A DNA stretch of 64,000 nt, from positions 186,001 through 250,000 of the forward strand of contig NZ_JBPZHB010000010.1 of the NCBI RefSeq assembly GCF_051857545.1, given 5' to 3'. Shown here in pieces: positions 53,414-63,500 of this stretch (position 1 is its first letter; the number at the start of each line of letters is the position of its first letter). The translations under genes and the position numbers were made by a program. The notes under the pieces were generated by a model. The model was not told where the DNA came from, did not search any database, and was given only the letters and a program-made list of their open reading frames with translations. Source of the DNA: Larkinella sp051857545. GTDB lineage: Bacteria > Bacteroidota > Bacteroidia > Cytophagales > Spirosomataceae.

Positions 53414-54259
53414 ATGAATCGATTGGCTACGGGAATGCGCTTTGGTTTGTTTTTGCTGCTGCTGACTTCGTCCATTGGCTGGAGTCAAAACGACAAGGTG
53501 AACTGGAAGAAAGTCAAGGTGTTGGTGTATACCAAAAACGGGAAAGGATACGTCCACGACAACATTCCGTTTGCCGCAAAGAGTATTCAGAAGCTGGGCG
53601 AAGAACACGGTTTTAAGGTGGACGTCACGGATCAGCCGTCGGTTTTTACGGAAGACAACCTGAAACAATACACGCTCCTGGTTTTTCCCAGCACCAACAA
53701 CGATGTCTTCGACACCGACGCCCAGCGGCTTTCGTTCCGGCGGTACATCGAAGCCGGGGGCGGTTTTGTGGGTGTGCATTCGGTGACGGGGACCGAGCGG
53801 AACTGGACCTGGTTCAAGCGCATGATTGGCGGCACCTTCGCCTGGCATCCCAAATTTCAGAAGTTCAAAACCGTCGTGATCGACACCAAACATCCGTCGA
53901 TGCAGGGCATTCCGAAAGTCTGGGAGAAGGAAGATGAATTCTATTTTACCAAGGAAATGTCACCGGGACCCACCGTGGTGATGGCCCACGACCTGACCTC
54001 CCTCAACGGCGAGGAACCCGAAAAAGTAAAGATGTTCGGCGGTTCTTTTACGAACCTGTATCCGGCTGCCTGGTACTACCATTTCGACGGCGGTTACACC
54101 TGGTGTACGACACTCGGCCACGACAAAAAGGATTATTCGGAACCGCTGTTCATGAAACACATTTTTCAGGGCATTCAGTACGTAGCCAGTCAGGTGAAGA
54201 AAATCGATTTCGGTAAAGCCTATGCCGATTCGCGGGACACGCCGATCCGGGATAATTAA
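53414..54259 (+). CDS. ThuA-domain protein, exported
   Basis: The 281-residue product has a signal peptide (MNRLATGMRFGLFLLLLTSSIGWSQ). The ThuA fold is a class-I glutamine-amidotransferase-like domain with VKVLVYTKNGKGYVHDNI, LLVFPSTNNDVFDTDAQ, GGGFVGVHSVTGTERNW and GGSFTNLYPAAWYYHFDGGYTWCTTLGHD. It lacks an obvious catalytic triad Cys. ThuA proteins accompany sugar 3-dehydrogenases, where ThuAB of rhizobia act on trehalose through 3-keto-trehalose. It is the last gene of the oxidoreductase operon and converges on the TlpA-like gene after 6 bp. Confidence 0.93.
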   Translation: MNRLATGMRFGLFLLLLTSSIGWSQNDKVNWKKVKVLVYTKNGKGYVHDNIPFAAKSIQKLGEEHGFKVDVTDQPSVFTEDNLKQYTLLVFPSTNNDVFDTDAQRLSFRRYIEAGGGFVGVHSVTGTERNWTWFKRMIGGTFAWHPKFQKFKTVVIDTKHPSMQGIPKVWEKEDEFYFTKEMSPGPTVVMAHDLTSLNGEEPEKVKMFGGSFTNLYPAAWYYHFDGGYTWCTTLGHDKKDYSEPLFMKHIFQGIQYVASQVKKIDFGKAYADSRDTPIRDN

Positions 54260-54265
54260 AACCGG

Positions 54266-55504
54266 TCAGTTCTCCAGCAGTTTCACAATGTCCTCATAAA
54301 TGGCATCGGCTGTGCTGGGGCGTTTGGCATTCAGGTCGGCCATCTGGCCTTTTTTGTCGATCAGGATGTAACGCGGAATGCTCTGAACCCCAAAGTATTG
54401 TACAATTCGCGAGCGCCAGCCGCCCCTCGACCAGCCTTGGTCGCCGGGTAGCTGGTGTTTTTGTAAGGCCGTCTTCCAATTCGATTCCGAATCGTCAATG
54501 GAGATGTAGAGGAACGCGACTTTTTCCAACTGCTTCTTTGTCAGGCGCTCATAGAGTTTTTTGGAGTGCGGCACCTCGCCGATGCACGGTCCGCACCAAC
54601 TCGCCCAGATGTCCAGATACACCACCTTGCCCTTAAAATCGTCCAGCGTGACGGGTTCGCCGTTCTGGTTCAGAAACGAAAATACATTCGGATCGACCGG
54701 TTTTTTCTTCGCAGCGGCTGCGGCCGGTTTGGGTTCGTCTTTCCGGCTCATCACGTCTCCACAGCGTGTTTTTACCAGTTCCGTATAGGCCGTTGCGTTT
54801 GGAGTGGCTGTGAGGGCCGCAAACACTTCGCGCACCGAAGAAGGTGTTGCTTTTTCACAATTATCAAGCAACAGCCGGGCCAGGGAATATTGGTACGGTT
54901 TTCCGGTCAGGTGCTGGCGGGCATAACCGGCTTTTTCCGGAAGCATTTTGTGCATATCATCCGGCGTATATTTGGCAAAATTCCGGGACTTTGAATTGAA
55001 ATACGTCACGTAATAAAACAGAAAATTTCGATAGGGTTCGGCAATCATTGCTGTTTCATCGTTCGTTTTCGACTCATCAAAACCTTCCAGCATGACGGCG
55101 GGCAGCGATGGCACAGTTTGCTGCGTAGCCTGCGCGTTGGTCCGGACGATGGGCCAGGCCATGAGCAGATGCCAGTAATTCCAGCGGATGCAGTTCTCGA
55201 TGTATTTTTTGAATGGTTCGGAAAACTGGCTCATCTGCGGATGCGATTGATAGAACACCAGTTGTGCTTTTCGGGCCGAAAACAGCGCCATTTCCCAGCC
55301 GTCGACACCAGTTGTCTGCGCTTTGGTATATTGCGTCGGGGCATCGAAGTCGGTTTTGAATTTCTCATTAAATTCTTTCAGAAAACCCAGTTCGGAGCTT
55401 GCGGAAAAGACGGTTTCGGGCCTGGGTCCCTGATACATATCCTGCGAGAACCCGTCTGGTAAAAAGCGGGCGATGAAGAGAAAGAGGAGGAAGATTTTTT
55501 TCAT
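54266..55504 (-). CDS. TlpA-like thioredoxin-family protein, exported
   Basis: The 412-residue product has a signal peptide (MKKIFLLFLFIARFLPDGFSQ). An N-terminal helical region follows (about 25-250, DUF-like, with LFYYVTYFNSKSRNFAKYTPDDM), then an Ala/Lys-rich linker (about 255-270). A TlpA/AhpC-TSA-like thioredoxin domain is at about 272-410: VVYLDIWASWCGPCIGEVPHSK with redox Cys304 and Cys307, VAFLYISIDDSESNWKTAL, and SIPRYILIDKKG with the cis-Pro. It acts as an envelope thiol-disulfide reductant of the kind found beside oxidative enzymes. The N-terminal half is unassigned. Confidence 0.92.
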   Translation of the reverse strand: MKKIFLLFLFIARFLPDGFSQDMYQGPRPETVFSASSELGFLKEFNEKFKTDFDAPTQYTKAQTTGVDGWEMALFSARKAQLVFYQSHPQMSQFSEPFKKYIENCIRWNYWHLLMAWPIVRTNAQATQQTVPSLPAVMLEGFDESKTNDETAMIAEPYRNFLFYYVTYFNSKSRNFAKYTPDDMHKMLPEKAGYARQHLTGKPYQYSLARLLLDNCEKATPSSVREVFAALTATPNATAYTELVKTRCGDVMSRKDEPKPAAAAAKKKPVDPNVFSFLNQNGEPVTLDDFKGKVVYLDIWASWCGPCIGEVPHSKKLYERLTKKQLEKVAFLYISIDDSESNWKTALQKHQLPGDQGWSRGGWRSRIVQYFGVQSIPRYILIDKKGQMADLNAKRPSTADAIYEDIVKLLEN

Positions 55505-55570
55505 GATACTTTATTGATTTTACAAGCAAATATTAGTCCAAACCAGCGTTAAAACGCCGGAGTTGGGTTC

Positions 55571-56467
55571 TTATTGGTAGAAATATTGATAAATCATACC
55601 GGAAACCGTCGCCAGGGACTCGACCACGGCGGCATCACTTTTGATTTCTTTGGAGAACAGCACCAGAACGTACTGTCGGCCATCGGGTAGAAAAACGATG
55701 CCTGAATCATGCCGAACGGTGGCAAAGGAGCCGGTTTTATGCGCCACTTTGACGGTTTTTGGTAATTTTGCGGGGATGACGGAGTTAAACCGCTGATCGA
55801 GCAGAATCCGGATCATGTCTTGCGAGGCTTCCGGGCTCACGGCTTTTCCGGTGGCAATTTTTTCGAACAGGAGCATTAAATCGTAAGCCGTAGTCGTATT
55901 GTTCAGCCCTTTCTGGAACGCTTTGGTGTCTTCCACGCCCCGCCGAACCTGCATGTCCCGGATACCCATGTCGCGCATAGTTTGCGTGACTTTTTTGGCG
56001 TCGACCAGGTCGATGATCAGGTTGGTGGCCAGGTTGCTGCTCAGGATAATCATGTCGTACATGACCGCCGAAAGGGGGAGCTTCGTGCCGACTTTGGTAT
56101 AAATCAGCGTGTCGCTGTCGTCGGTCGCTTTCAGGCTGTACGGACTGCCATCGACGATGCTTTTGAATTCGTTTTTGATCAGAATGGAGTCGGACAGAGA
56201 AAACCGCTTTTGGGCGGCTTGTTTGTAGACCTCGATCATCACCGGCGTTTTCATGGTGCTGGCGGCATGAAATTCTTCCCGTTCGTGAATCAAAAGCTCT
56301 TGTCCGGTGGTTAAATCCTTGAACGCGACGGCGTATCGGCCCGGCTCTTTAGCCAACTGGGTTTCAATTTGCTGCCGGAATTGTTCCAGCGTAGGTTTCG
56401 ATTGCCCGAATGAGAAAAGGGAGATGAGTGAAAAAAAGAAAAAAGAAATAACCCGGCGAATCGCCAT
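55571..56467 (-). CDS. Class A beta-lactamase-like serine hydrolase
   Basis: The start is the ATG at 56465-56467 (MAIRRVISFFFFSLISLFSFGQ signal); one at 56485 is also in frame. The ~298-residue length is typical. Motifs are SxxK in AASTMKTP (Ser70, Lys73), the loop SSN (143-145) where class A enzymes have SDN, the omega-loop Glu179 in RGVEDTKAF, and KTG (244-246) in VAHKTGSFATV. Order and spacing match class A beta-lactamases of the Bacteroidota type. Substrate range cannot be told; the SSN change could reduce activity, and a non-resistance role such as peptidoglycan amide hydrolysis is possible. Confidence 0.9.
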   Translation of the reverse strand: MAIRRVISFFFFSLISLFSFGQSKPTLEQFRQQIETQLAKEPGRYAVAFKDLTTGQELLIHEREEFHAASTMKTPVMIEVYKQAAQKRFSLSDSILIKNEFKSIVDGSPYSLKATDDSDTLIYTKVGTKLPLSAVMYDMIILSSNLATNLIIDLVDAKKVTQTMRDMGIRDMQVRRGVEDTKAFQKGLNNTTTAYDLMLLFEKIATGKAVSPEASQDMIRILLDQRFNSVIPAKLPKTVKVAHKTGSFATVRHDSGIVFLPDGRQYVLVLFSKEIKSDAAVVESLATVSGMIYQYFYQ

Positions 56468-56559
56468 GTCGAATTGAAAACCCATACCTTAATTCGGTTG
56501 TAGTAGCTGGATGATTTAGCGTTCTAAAGTAAGCATTTTCTGTAACAGAAACCGTCTCG

Positions 56560-58179
56560 ATGACCAATCTTGAAATCGTTTTAGTGTTAATGGCCATCCT
56601 GGCCGCCCTGGCATCCGTTACCCAAAAACTGAAAATTCCGTATCCCATCCTGCTGGTGATTGCCGGTCTGGTGCTGGGCTTTTTGCCCATTGTGCCGGAC
56701 ATTCACCTGGAGTCGGAGGTGGTTTTTCTGATTTTTCTGCCGCCGTTGTTATACGAAGCCGCCGGCAACATCTCCTGGCACGAATTCAAAGCCTACCGTC
56801 GGCCCATCGGTTTGCTGGCGGTCTGGCTGGTTTTCTTCACCACCGTGACCGTCGCCGTGGTCGCCCATTATTTTATCCCCGGTTTTAGCTGGCCGCTGGC
56901 GTTTGTGCTGGGGGCCATCACCTCCCCGCCGGATGCGGTGGCGGCCACGAGTGCCACCCGGGGGCTGGGACTTCCCAACCGGCTCATTACCATTCTGGAA
57001 GGTGAAAGTCTGGTGAACGATGCGTCGGCGCTGATTGCCTACCGGTATGCGGTGGCGGCTGTCACCAGCGGGAGTTTCATTTTCTGGCAGGCTGGTTTGC
57101 AATTTCTTGTGGTGGCCGCCGGGGGCGTCGCCATCGGACTCGCCATCGGCTACCTCTTTCGGCATATTCACAACAAGCTCGAAAACCCGACGGTGGCCAC
57201 GACCATTACCTTGCTTTTGCCGTTTGTAGCGTATTTGCTGGCCGAACACCTGGGCGTTTCGGGGGTGTTGGCGGTGGTGTCGACGGGCCTGTATCTGGCC
57301 TGGAATTCCTACGAAATTTATTCGTTTCAAACCCGGATGCAGATCAACGGTTTTTGGAATATTCTGATTTTTCTGCTGAACGGTTTTGTTTTCATTCTGA
57401 TCGGGTCGCAGATGCCGGTGATCCTGAAAAACATTGAAGACCATTCCGTGGGACGGCTCATCGGTTTTGGTCTGCTGATTAGTTTTGTGGCCATCGTCAC
57501 CCGGATTGTCTGGATTTTTCCACTGGCCTACATCAATTCTTTGCTGGATCGGGGGAAGAAAAAGCGTATCCTGTTCAGACCGAACGAGCTGTTCATCACC
57601 TCCTGGGCCGGGATGCGCGGGGTGGTGTCGCTGGCCACGGCGCTGGCCTTGCCGTTGACCCTGAGCAATGGAAAGGCTTTTCCGATGCGGAATGAGATTC
57701 TGTTCATCTCGTTCATGGTCATTTTTGTTACGCTGGTGCTCCAGGGGCTAACGCTGCCGTTTTTTATCCGCTGGCTCAACGTGCAGGAACCGCCGGGAAA
57801 GGCCGTGCAGGAAGAAAAGAAAATCCGCCTGGCCATCACCACCAGTTCGATCACCTACATCGAAGGCGAACTGTCCATGAACCTGCACGACGAGGTGCTG
57901 AGTGAATTAAAAACCCGGTTTGAGCAACAGACCAACTACCTGAACGGGGTGTTGCGAATGGACGAAAAACCCAAAAAAGGAGCACCACCCACGGCTGCGA
58001 ATTTCTTTCGGGAGTTTGTCGAGAGTGAACTCGCCGTCATCAACCACCAGCGGGATCTGATCATTCAATGGCACAAGCAAGGGACCTTCAGCGAAGAGTC
58101 CATCCGCCGGATCGAGCAGGAACTGGACATTCGCAGCCTCGGTTTGCAAACCCAGTTGCGCAGGCTGGACCCGGTTTAA
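56560..58179 (+). CDS. CPA1-family Na+/H+ antiporter
   Basis: The 539-residue membrane protein has about 12 predicted segments in its first 420 residues. FLIFLPPLLYEAAG is the inhibitor-site motif, GAITSPPDAVAATSATRGLGLP the unwound TM4 region, and LEGESLVNDASALIAYR carries the ion-binding Asn153-Asp154. A cytoplasmic tail (about 430-539) is charged and helical. Exchange of Na+ (or K+) for H+ across the inner membrane is expected. It diverges from the beta-lactamase-like gene, with only 92 bp between the starts. Confidence 0.96.
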   Translation: MTNLEIVLVLMAILAALASVTQKLKIPYPILLVIAGLVLGFLPIVPDIHLESEVVFLIFLPPLLYEAAGNISWHEFKAYRRPIGLLAVWLVFFTTVTVAVVAHYFIPGFSWPLAFVLGAITSPPDAVAATSATRGLGLPNRLITILEGESLVNDASALIAYRYAVAAVTSGSFIFWQAGLQFLVVAAGGVAIGLAIGYLFRHIHNKLENPTVATTITLLLPFVAYLLAEHLGVSGVLAVVSTGLYLAWNSYEIYSFQTRMQINGFWNILIFLLNGFVFILIGSQMPVILKNIEDHSVGRLIGFGLLISFVAIVTRIVWIFPLAYINSLLDRGKKKRILFRPNELFITSWAGMRGVVSLATALALPLTLSNGKAFPMRNEILFISFMVIFVTLVLQGLTLPFFIRWLNVQEPPGKAVQEEKKIRLAITTSSITYIEGELSMNLHDEVLSELKTRFEQQTNYLNGVLRMDEKPKKGAPPTAANFFREFVESELAVINHQRDLIIQWHKQGTFSEESIRRIEQELDIRSLGLQTQLRRLDPV

Positions 58180-58188
58180 TGGGAAAAT

Positions 58189-60480
58189 CTACTGGTTTTC
58201 GGTCGAAAACGAATAAGGAAATGCATCTGGTTTCGTGCCGCGTTGCTGGTTCGGCGTAGCTTTCATCGTAAAACCGACGGTTCCGCCCTGCATCAGCACC
58301 CGGTGGCTCAGCCAGTTGGCCGGATGCGGTTTTCCGTTCAGCGTCACGGCGTCGACGTAGCGGTTTGGGCCGCTGTTGGTGGGGGCGTTGATGACCAGTT
58401 TTTTGCCGTTTTCCAGGTGCAGTGTGGCTTTTTTAAACAGCGGAGCGCCCAGAACATACTGATCCGTGGCGGGGCAAACCGGGTAAAAACCGAGCGCGGA
58501 GAAAACGTACCAGGCCGAGGTCTGGCCGTTGTCTTCGTCCCCGCAATAGCCGTCGGGCGTGGGCAGATACAGTCGGTTCATGACTTCGCGCACCCAATAT
58601 TGCGTTTTCCAGGGCGCCCCCGCGTAATTATACAGATAAATCATGTGCTGAATCGGCTGGTTGCCGTGGGCGTACTGACCCATGTCGGCGATCTGCATTT
58701 CCCGGATTTCGTGGATCACGCTGCCGTAGTAGCTTTCGTCGTAAACCGGGGGCAGGGTAAACACCGAATCCAGTTTGGCGACGAACTTTTGGGGGCCGCC
58801 CATCAATCCAACCAGTCCCTGCACGTCGTGGAAAACCGACCAGGTGTAGTGCCAGCTATTGCCTTCCGTAAACGCATCGCCCCATTTGAACGGATTGAAC
58901 GGTTTCTGAAACGACCCGTCCTCGTTTTTGCCCCGCATCAAACCCGTCGCCGGATCGAAGAGATTGCGGTAATGCTGGCTGCGTTTGGCAAACCGGTCGA
59001 TTTCGGCCTGCGGGCGTTTCAGAGCCTTCGCCAGTTGATAGATCGTAAAATCGGCATAGGCGTATTCCAGCGTTCGGGCGGCATTTTCGTTGATTTTAAC
59101 ATCATACGGCACATACCCCAGTTTGTTGTAATACGAAACACCCCGGCGACCGACGGCATCCAGCGGGCCTTCGTTTTCGGAATTTTTCAAAACCGCTTCG
59201 TAGAGGGCATTGATGTCGTACCCGCGCAAGCCTTTCAAATAGGCATCGGCCACAATCGATGCTGAGTTCGATCCGATCATCGTGTTCCGCAAACCGGGAC
59301 TGGCCCACTCGGGAAGCCAGCCGCCTTCCTTGTACGCATTCGCCAGCCCTTCCTGCATCTGTGCGTTGAGCGACGGATACATCAGGTTCAGAAACGGAAA
59401 CATCGACCGGAACGTGTCCCAGAAACCGGTATCCGTAAACAGATAACCCGGCAAAACCTGGCCGTTGTAGGGGCTGTAATGCACCACTTTTTTACTGGCG
59501 TCGATTTCGTAAAACTTCCGGGGAAACAGCAGCGAGCGGTACAGGCAGGAATAAAACGTGCGGGTTTGGTCGACCGAACCACCTTCCACGGCAATCCGGC
59601 CCAGCTCTTTGTTCCAGGCAGCTTTGGCTTTCTGCTTGACAGTTTCAAAACCGTCTGAGCCGATTTCTTTCAGGTTCAGTTCCGCCTGTTCGGGGCTGAT
59701 GAACGACGACGCGACGCGCACGTTGACCGTTTCGCCCTTCCGGGTTTTGAAACCAACGACGGCTCCGACGTGGTCGGCCTGAAATTCGAGGGCCTGCTGG
59801 TCGGCTTTTTTGTCGTGAAAAACCGTCCGAAAGGTGAAGGGTTTGTCGAAAATCAGGACGAAATAGTTCTTGAAATTGGCCGGAACACCCCCGCTGTTTT
59901 TGGTTGTATAACCGATAATTTTATTCTCTCCGGGAATGATTTTGATGAACGAGCCTTTGTCCAGCGCGTCGATCACGACGGAAGCACTGTCGGTTTGCGG
60001 GAAGGTAAACCGAAACCGGGCGGCCCGTTCAGTGGGCGCGATTTCGGTCGTAATGTTGTGATCGGCGAGGTACACCCGGTAATAATACGGTTTGGCCACC
60101 TCGGATTTGTGCGAATACCAGCTCGCCCGTTCGTTTTCGTCAAAGCGGACTTTTCCCGTCACCGGCATGATGGTAAACTGGCCGTAGTCGTTCATCCAGG
60201 GCGAGGGCTGGTGCGTCTGTTTGAAACCCCGGATTCGGTCGGCTGCGTAGGTATACGCCCAGCCGTCGCCCATTCGGCCGGTTTGCGGCATCCAGAAATT
60301 CATGCCCCAGGGCAGCGCGATGGCGGGGTACGTATTGCCGTTCGACAGGCTCGGTTTGGAATCCGTTCCCATCAACACATTGACCAGTTCTACCGGATCG
60401 GAAACGGGTTTGGCGGTTTGGGCCGTGGCGGTCTGGAACAGAACAAGGCAGAATACGAGGGAGAAAAGAGCGGTACGCAT
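58189..60480 (-). CDS. GH92 exo-acting alpha-mannosidase
   Basis: The start is the ATG at 60478-60480, which opens a signal peptide (MRTALFSLVFCLVLFQTATA). The ~763-residue product begins its mature part with VELVNVLMGTDSKPSLSNGNTYPAIALPWGMNFWMPQTG, typical of GH92. The catalytic (alpha/alpha)6 domain has TGFWDTFRSMFPFLNLMYP, GWLPEWASPGLRNTMIGSNSAS, HEIREMQIADMGQYAHGNQP, and GDEDNGQTSAWYVFSALGFYPVCPATDQYVLG near residue 645. GH92 enzymes are calcium-dependent inverting alpha-mannosidases, mostly of alpha-1,2 or alpha-1,3 linkages. It is a single gene with no PUL next to it. Confidence 0.95.
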   Translation of the reverse strand: MRTALFSLVFCLVLFQTATAQTAKPVSDPVELVNVLMGTDSKPSLSNGNTYPAIALPWGMNFWMPQTGRMGDGWAYTYAADRIRGFKQTHQPSPWMNDYGQFTIMPVTGKVRFDENERASWYSHKSEVAKPYYYRVYLADHNITTEIAPTERAARFRFTFPQTDSASVVIDALDKGSFIKIIPGENKIIGYTTKNSGGVPANFKNYFVLIFDKPFTFRTVFHDKKADQQALEFQADHVGAVVGFKTRKGETVNVRVASSFISPEQAELNLKEIGSDGFETVKQKAKAAWNKELGRIAVEGGSVDQTRTFYSCLYRSLLFPRKFYEIDASKKVVHYSPYNGQVLPGYLFTDTGFWDTFRSMFPFLNLMYPSLNAQMQEGLANAYKEGGWLPEWASPGLRNTMIGSNSASIVADAYLKGLRGYDINALYEAVLKNSENEGPLDAVGRRGVSYYNKLGYVPYDVKINENAARTLEYAYADFTIYQLAKALKRPQAEIDRFAKRSQHYRNLFDPATGLMRGKNEDGSFQKPFNPFKWGDAFTEGNSWHYTWSVFHDVQGLVGLMGGPQKFVAKLDSVFTLPPVYDESYYGSVIHEIREMQIADMGQYAHGNQPIQHMIYLYNYAGAPWKTQYWVREVMNRLYLPTPDGYCGDEDNGQTSAWYVFSALGFYPVCPATDQYVLGAPLFKKATLHLENGKKLVINAPTNSGPNRYVDAVTLNGKPHPANWLSHRVLMQGGTVGFTMKATPNQQRGTKPDAFPYSFSTENQ

Positions 60481-60556
60481 CCGGTTTGGTTTTACGGGGA
60501 TTCGGTGAATTCGCGCGCAAAGGTAAAGCAGAATGGCCGGGAATGAATGCAGAATT

Positions 60557-63500
60557 TTACTTCGCCGTCGCTTTGACCGGATCGCCCTTGGCATCCGTCG
60601 TGGTCGACTGGGACGAAAACCGGATGGCAATGGCTTTCAAACTTCCCGAATCGAGAATAATCCCGCCATCCTGCCAGGGCGCGTTCAGGACATCGTTCGG
60701 CGAATAAAAACCCTGATTCTGGTGGACGTAGTGGATTTCATAGAAGCCGTTCGGCAGTTTGAAGGGGTTCGTAGACGAGCCAGGTTGCCAGTGGGCACCC
60801 CAGACGTAAATCCGGGTGGGTGATTTTTTGGAAACGCTGACCAGACCGCCCAGGTAAGCCTTTCGATCGACCTTGAAATCCGCGTACGAATCGCCCGTGC
60901 GCAGATAATCAAGTGCTCCAGAGAAGCTGGTTTTATCCAGTTTATAAAAACCCTCTTTTGCCGAGCTAAACCGCTGGAAGCCCGGAATTTTCCGAACCCG
61001 TTCGTTCTCCGCCATTGCTAAAACAGGCGTATCCGACGACTTGCCGTACGACGTATTCGGCTGATTGCCAATGCGTACCTGATAATAGTCTCCATTGGCA
61101 GCGATGAGCAAAAACAGGTTGTTACTGACCATCCGGGTTTCCCGAACCTCGCCCACCAGCACCCCGTAATCGCCCGGAATTCCGCGCTGGACGACCGTCG
61201 GCTGGGGTTCCTGTTTCACGTCGGCATTGGCGGTGTTGTCGATGGGCGAGACAGCCGCCGGTTCGGGATCAGGCGATGAGGTTGCGGGCCGTTCGTCCGT
61301 GGCCGGTTTGGTTTGCGTGGGATAGGGTGTGGATTTCGATGGACTTTTGGTGCGAACCGGCGGGGCTTTCTTTTTCGGAACGGATTTCTTCCGCGGGTTC
61401 GTAATTGTTGAAACAGGTGACGTTCGTGTAGCCTCAGGGATGTCACTTGGATAATTTCTAAAATACAAGTTAATCCGGGAGGCATCAATTCGGGCCAGTG
61501 AGTCTAGTTTTTGTTCCGAAAGATTCAGTCGGGGTAGCCGTACCCTAAGGACATTTTCTTTGCCAGTGTTTGGCAAATATAAATTGATCCAATTGAATTG
61601 AGCAGCCTTTCTGGCCCGAGTGATTTCTCGTTCGAACTGGTCTTTTATTTTCTCGTAATCCGTTGCTGTTTTAATCAGATTAGCTTCGTGTTTTTCAAGT
61701 ATTTCCACTTGTTTTCGGACTGAATCAATCGGGATATCTCGATTTAATAGTTTGATGTATTGAATTATATGGGTATACTGTGGTATAAAACCGCTGGTTG
61801 AATACCAGGACACTGGAGACAAAATTTCATTCACTTCTCCTAAGGGGCTGAGCCAAAGAGACGTATTTGGTGTGGACTTGAGCCAGGATAAGGAATCGAC
61901 GGCTATCGCGCGATCATACCGCAAAGCGTGTAAATTATAGGTAGCCTCGAATGTGTTTCGTTGACGGAGTGAATGTATTAATAAAGTAAGCTGTAAGCGG
62001 TACAATTTAGTATTAAGCTGATACGCTAGTTCATCACGTTTTTCAAGTAAATTATCTCGATTCCTGATTTCGCTTTGATTATATAAATTAGGTCGAATTC
62101 CTGCGGAACTGTAAAATTTTGCGACGCTACCCCTATGTTCATTTATCTCTTTTTCCAGATTTAAAATGTAGTCCATGATCGGAATACTGCGATTGGTGGG
62201 CGTAACTACAACTAATCCAAAAAGTTCGCATACATCACGTAAGTCGGATAAGATGGCTTGATCGCGAAACTTATCCTGAGAAACCAAAACTGCCAGATTG
62301 TTATACATCACGGCACTATCGGCCCGAAGCGAATCGGACGCGGTGTAGAAAAACTGTTTCAAACCCGCCTGGGGTGTGCCGCTGGTTTTGGGGAAAATGA
62401 AATACCCGGCGGCTAATCCGAAAACCGCCAGGATCGCCAGCGTCAGGCCATAGGCCACGACTTTCCGGCGTTCGTGAGCGGTCACCTGTCGGTCGACGGC
62501 CGGGCTGGTGATGAGTCCGGCTTTCTGAAACGGAGCCAGTTTTCGCAAGGCTTCCGCTCGGTGTTTCTCATCGGTGAGCATCACCTCGTAGGTGTGCCGT
62601 TCCCGTTCTTCTTCGGCCAGGCTACCCGGACTGGTCCTGACTGATTTGAGCAACTGCAGGACATCCTGGTGAATGGCCGTTTTCAAGGCAATTGGCAGTT
62701 CGTCAAAGCGGGCGAGCAGCTCCTGCCGCAGCGGTTCCGGGATGCTGCTTTGCTGCAACCACGGCAAGGCGGTTATTTTCAGGAGATTCGTAGTGGTGAC
62801 AAAGGCATCGGTTCCGGCGTAGTGTTCAATGGTTTTGCCGATTGCCAGCGTCATTTCCCAGGTTGGCGTCGGGTAAACGGCGGTGGCGTAGGCCCACTGT
62901 TTCAGTCGGCTGGTTTCTTCCTCGGTCGGTTTTTCGGTGTCAAACGGATTTTCGAGAAACTGGTCGATTTCAACGATGGTCAGTTTGCTGGCCGGTTTCC
63001 CGAAAAAGCCCCGGTCAGCGGCCGCAGCGGTGTTGACCTGCAACTGGCGACGCAGTTCCTGAAACGTCGGATGCTCCCCCGCCTGAAAATACGTCCGGAG
63101 CAGCAACTGCCCGTCGGGCGTGGCCGGTAGTACGATGAAAAACCGGGCGAGAATGGCTTCGATGGACGTCCAGTTTTCGGGATACACCGGCGTCAGAATG
63201 GCCCGTTTTTCCCAGCCATCGAACCCGTTCGTAACCCAGGGTGTCACGGTTCCCCGGTCGTAGTCGATCAGGCGAATGCCTTCCGTTATCAGCACCAGGT
63301 ACGAATGGCGGTGAAGCCGGTAAAGATCGCTAAGGGCAATCCCCTTTGGGTATTTTTCGCTCCGGCAGATCCGCGGGTCACTGTTGAAAAAAAACGTTTC
63401 CAGCTCAACCTCGCTTTCGGTCAGCACCGACCCCAGATAAGCATACAGCCGGGCCTGCTGGTGGAACGTCGAGCGCTGATCGATCAGCACCAGATACCGG

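Noticed and set aside
58243..59265. Plus-strand frame of about 340 codons
   Set aside because: It is antisense to GH92, whose catalytic motifs are intact. The product is Val/Arg/Gly-rich and unrecognisable.
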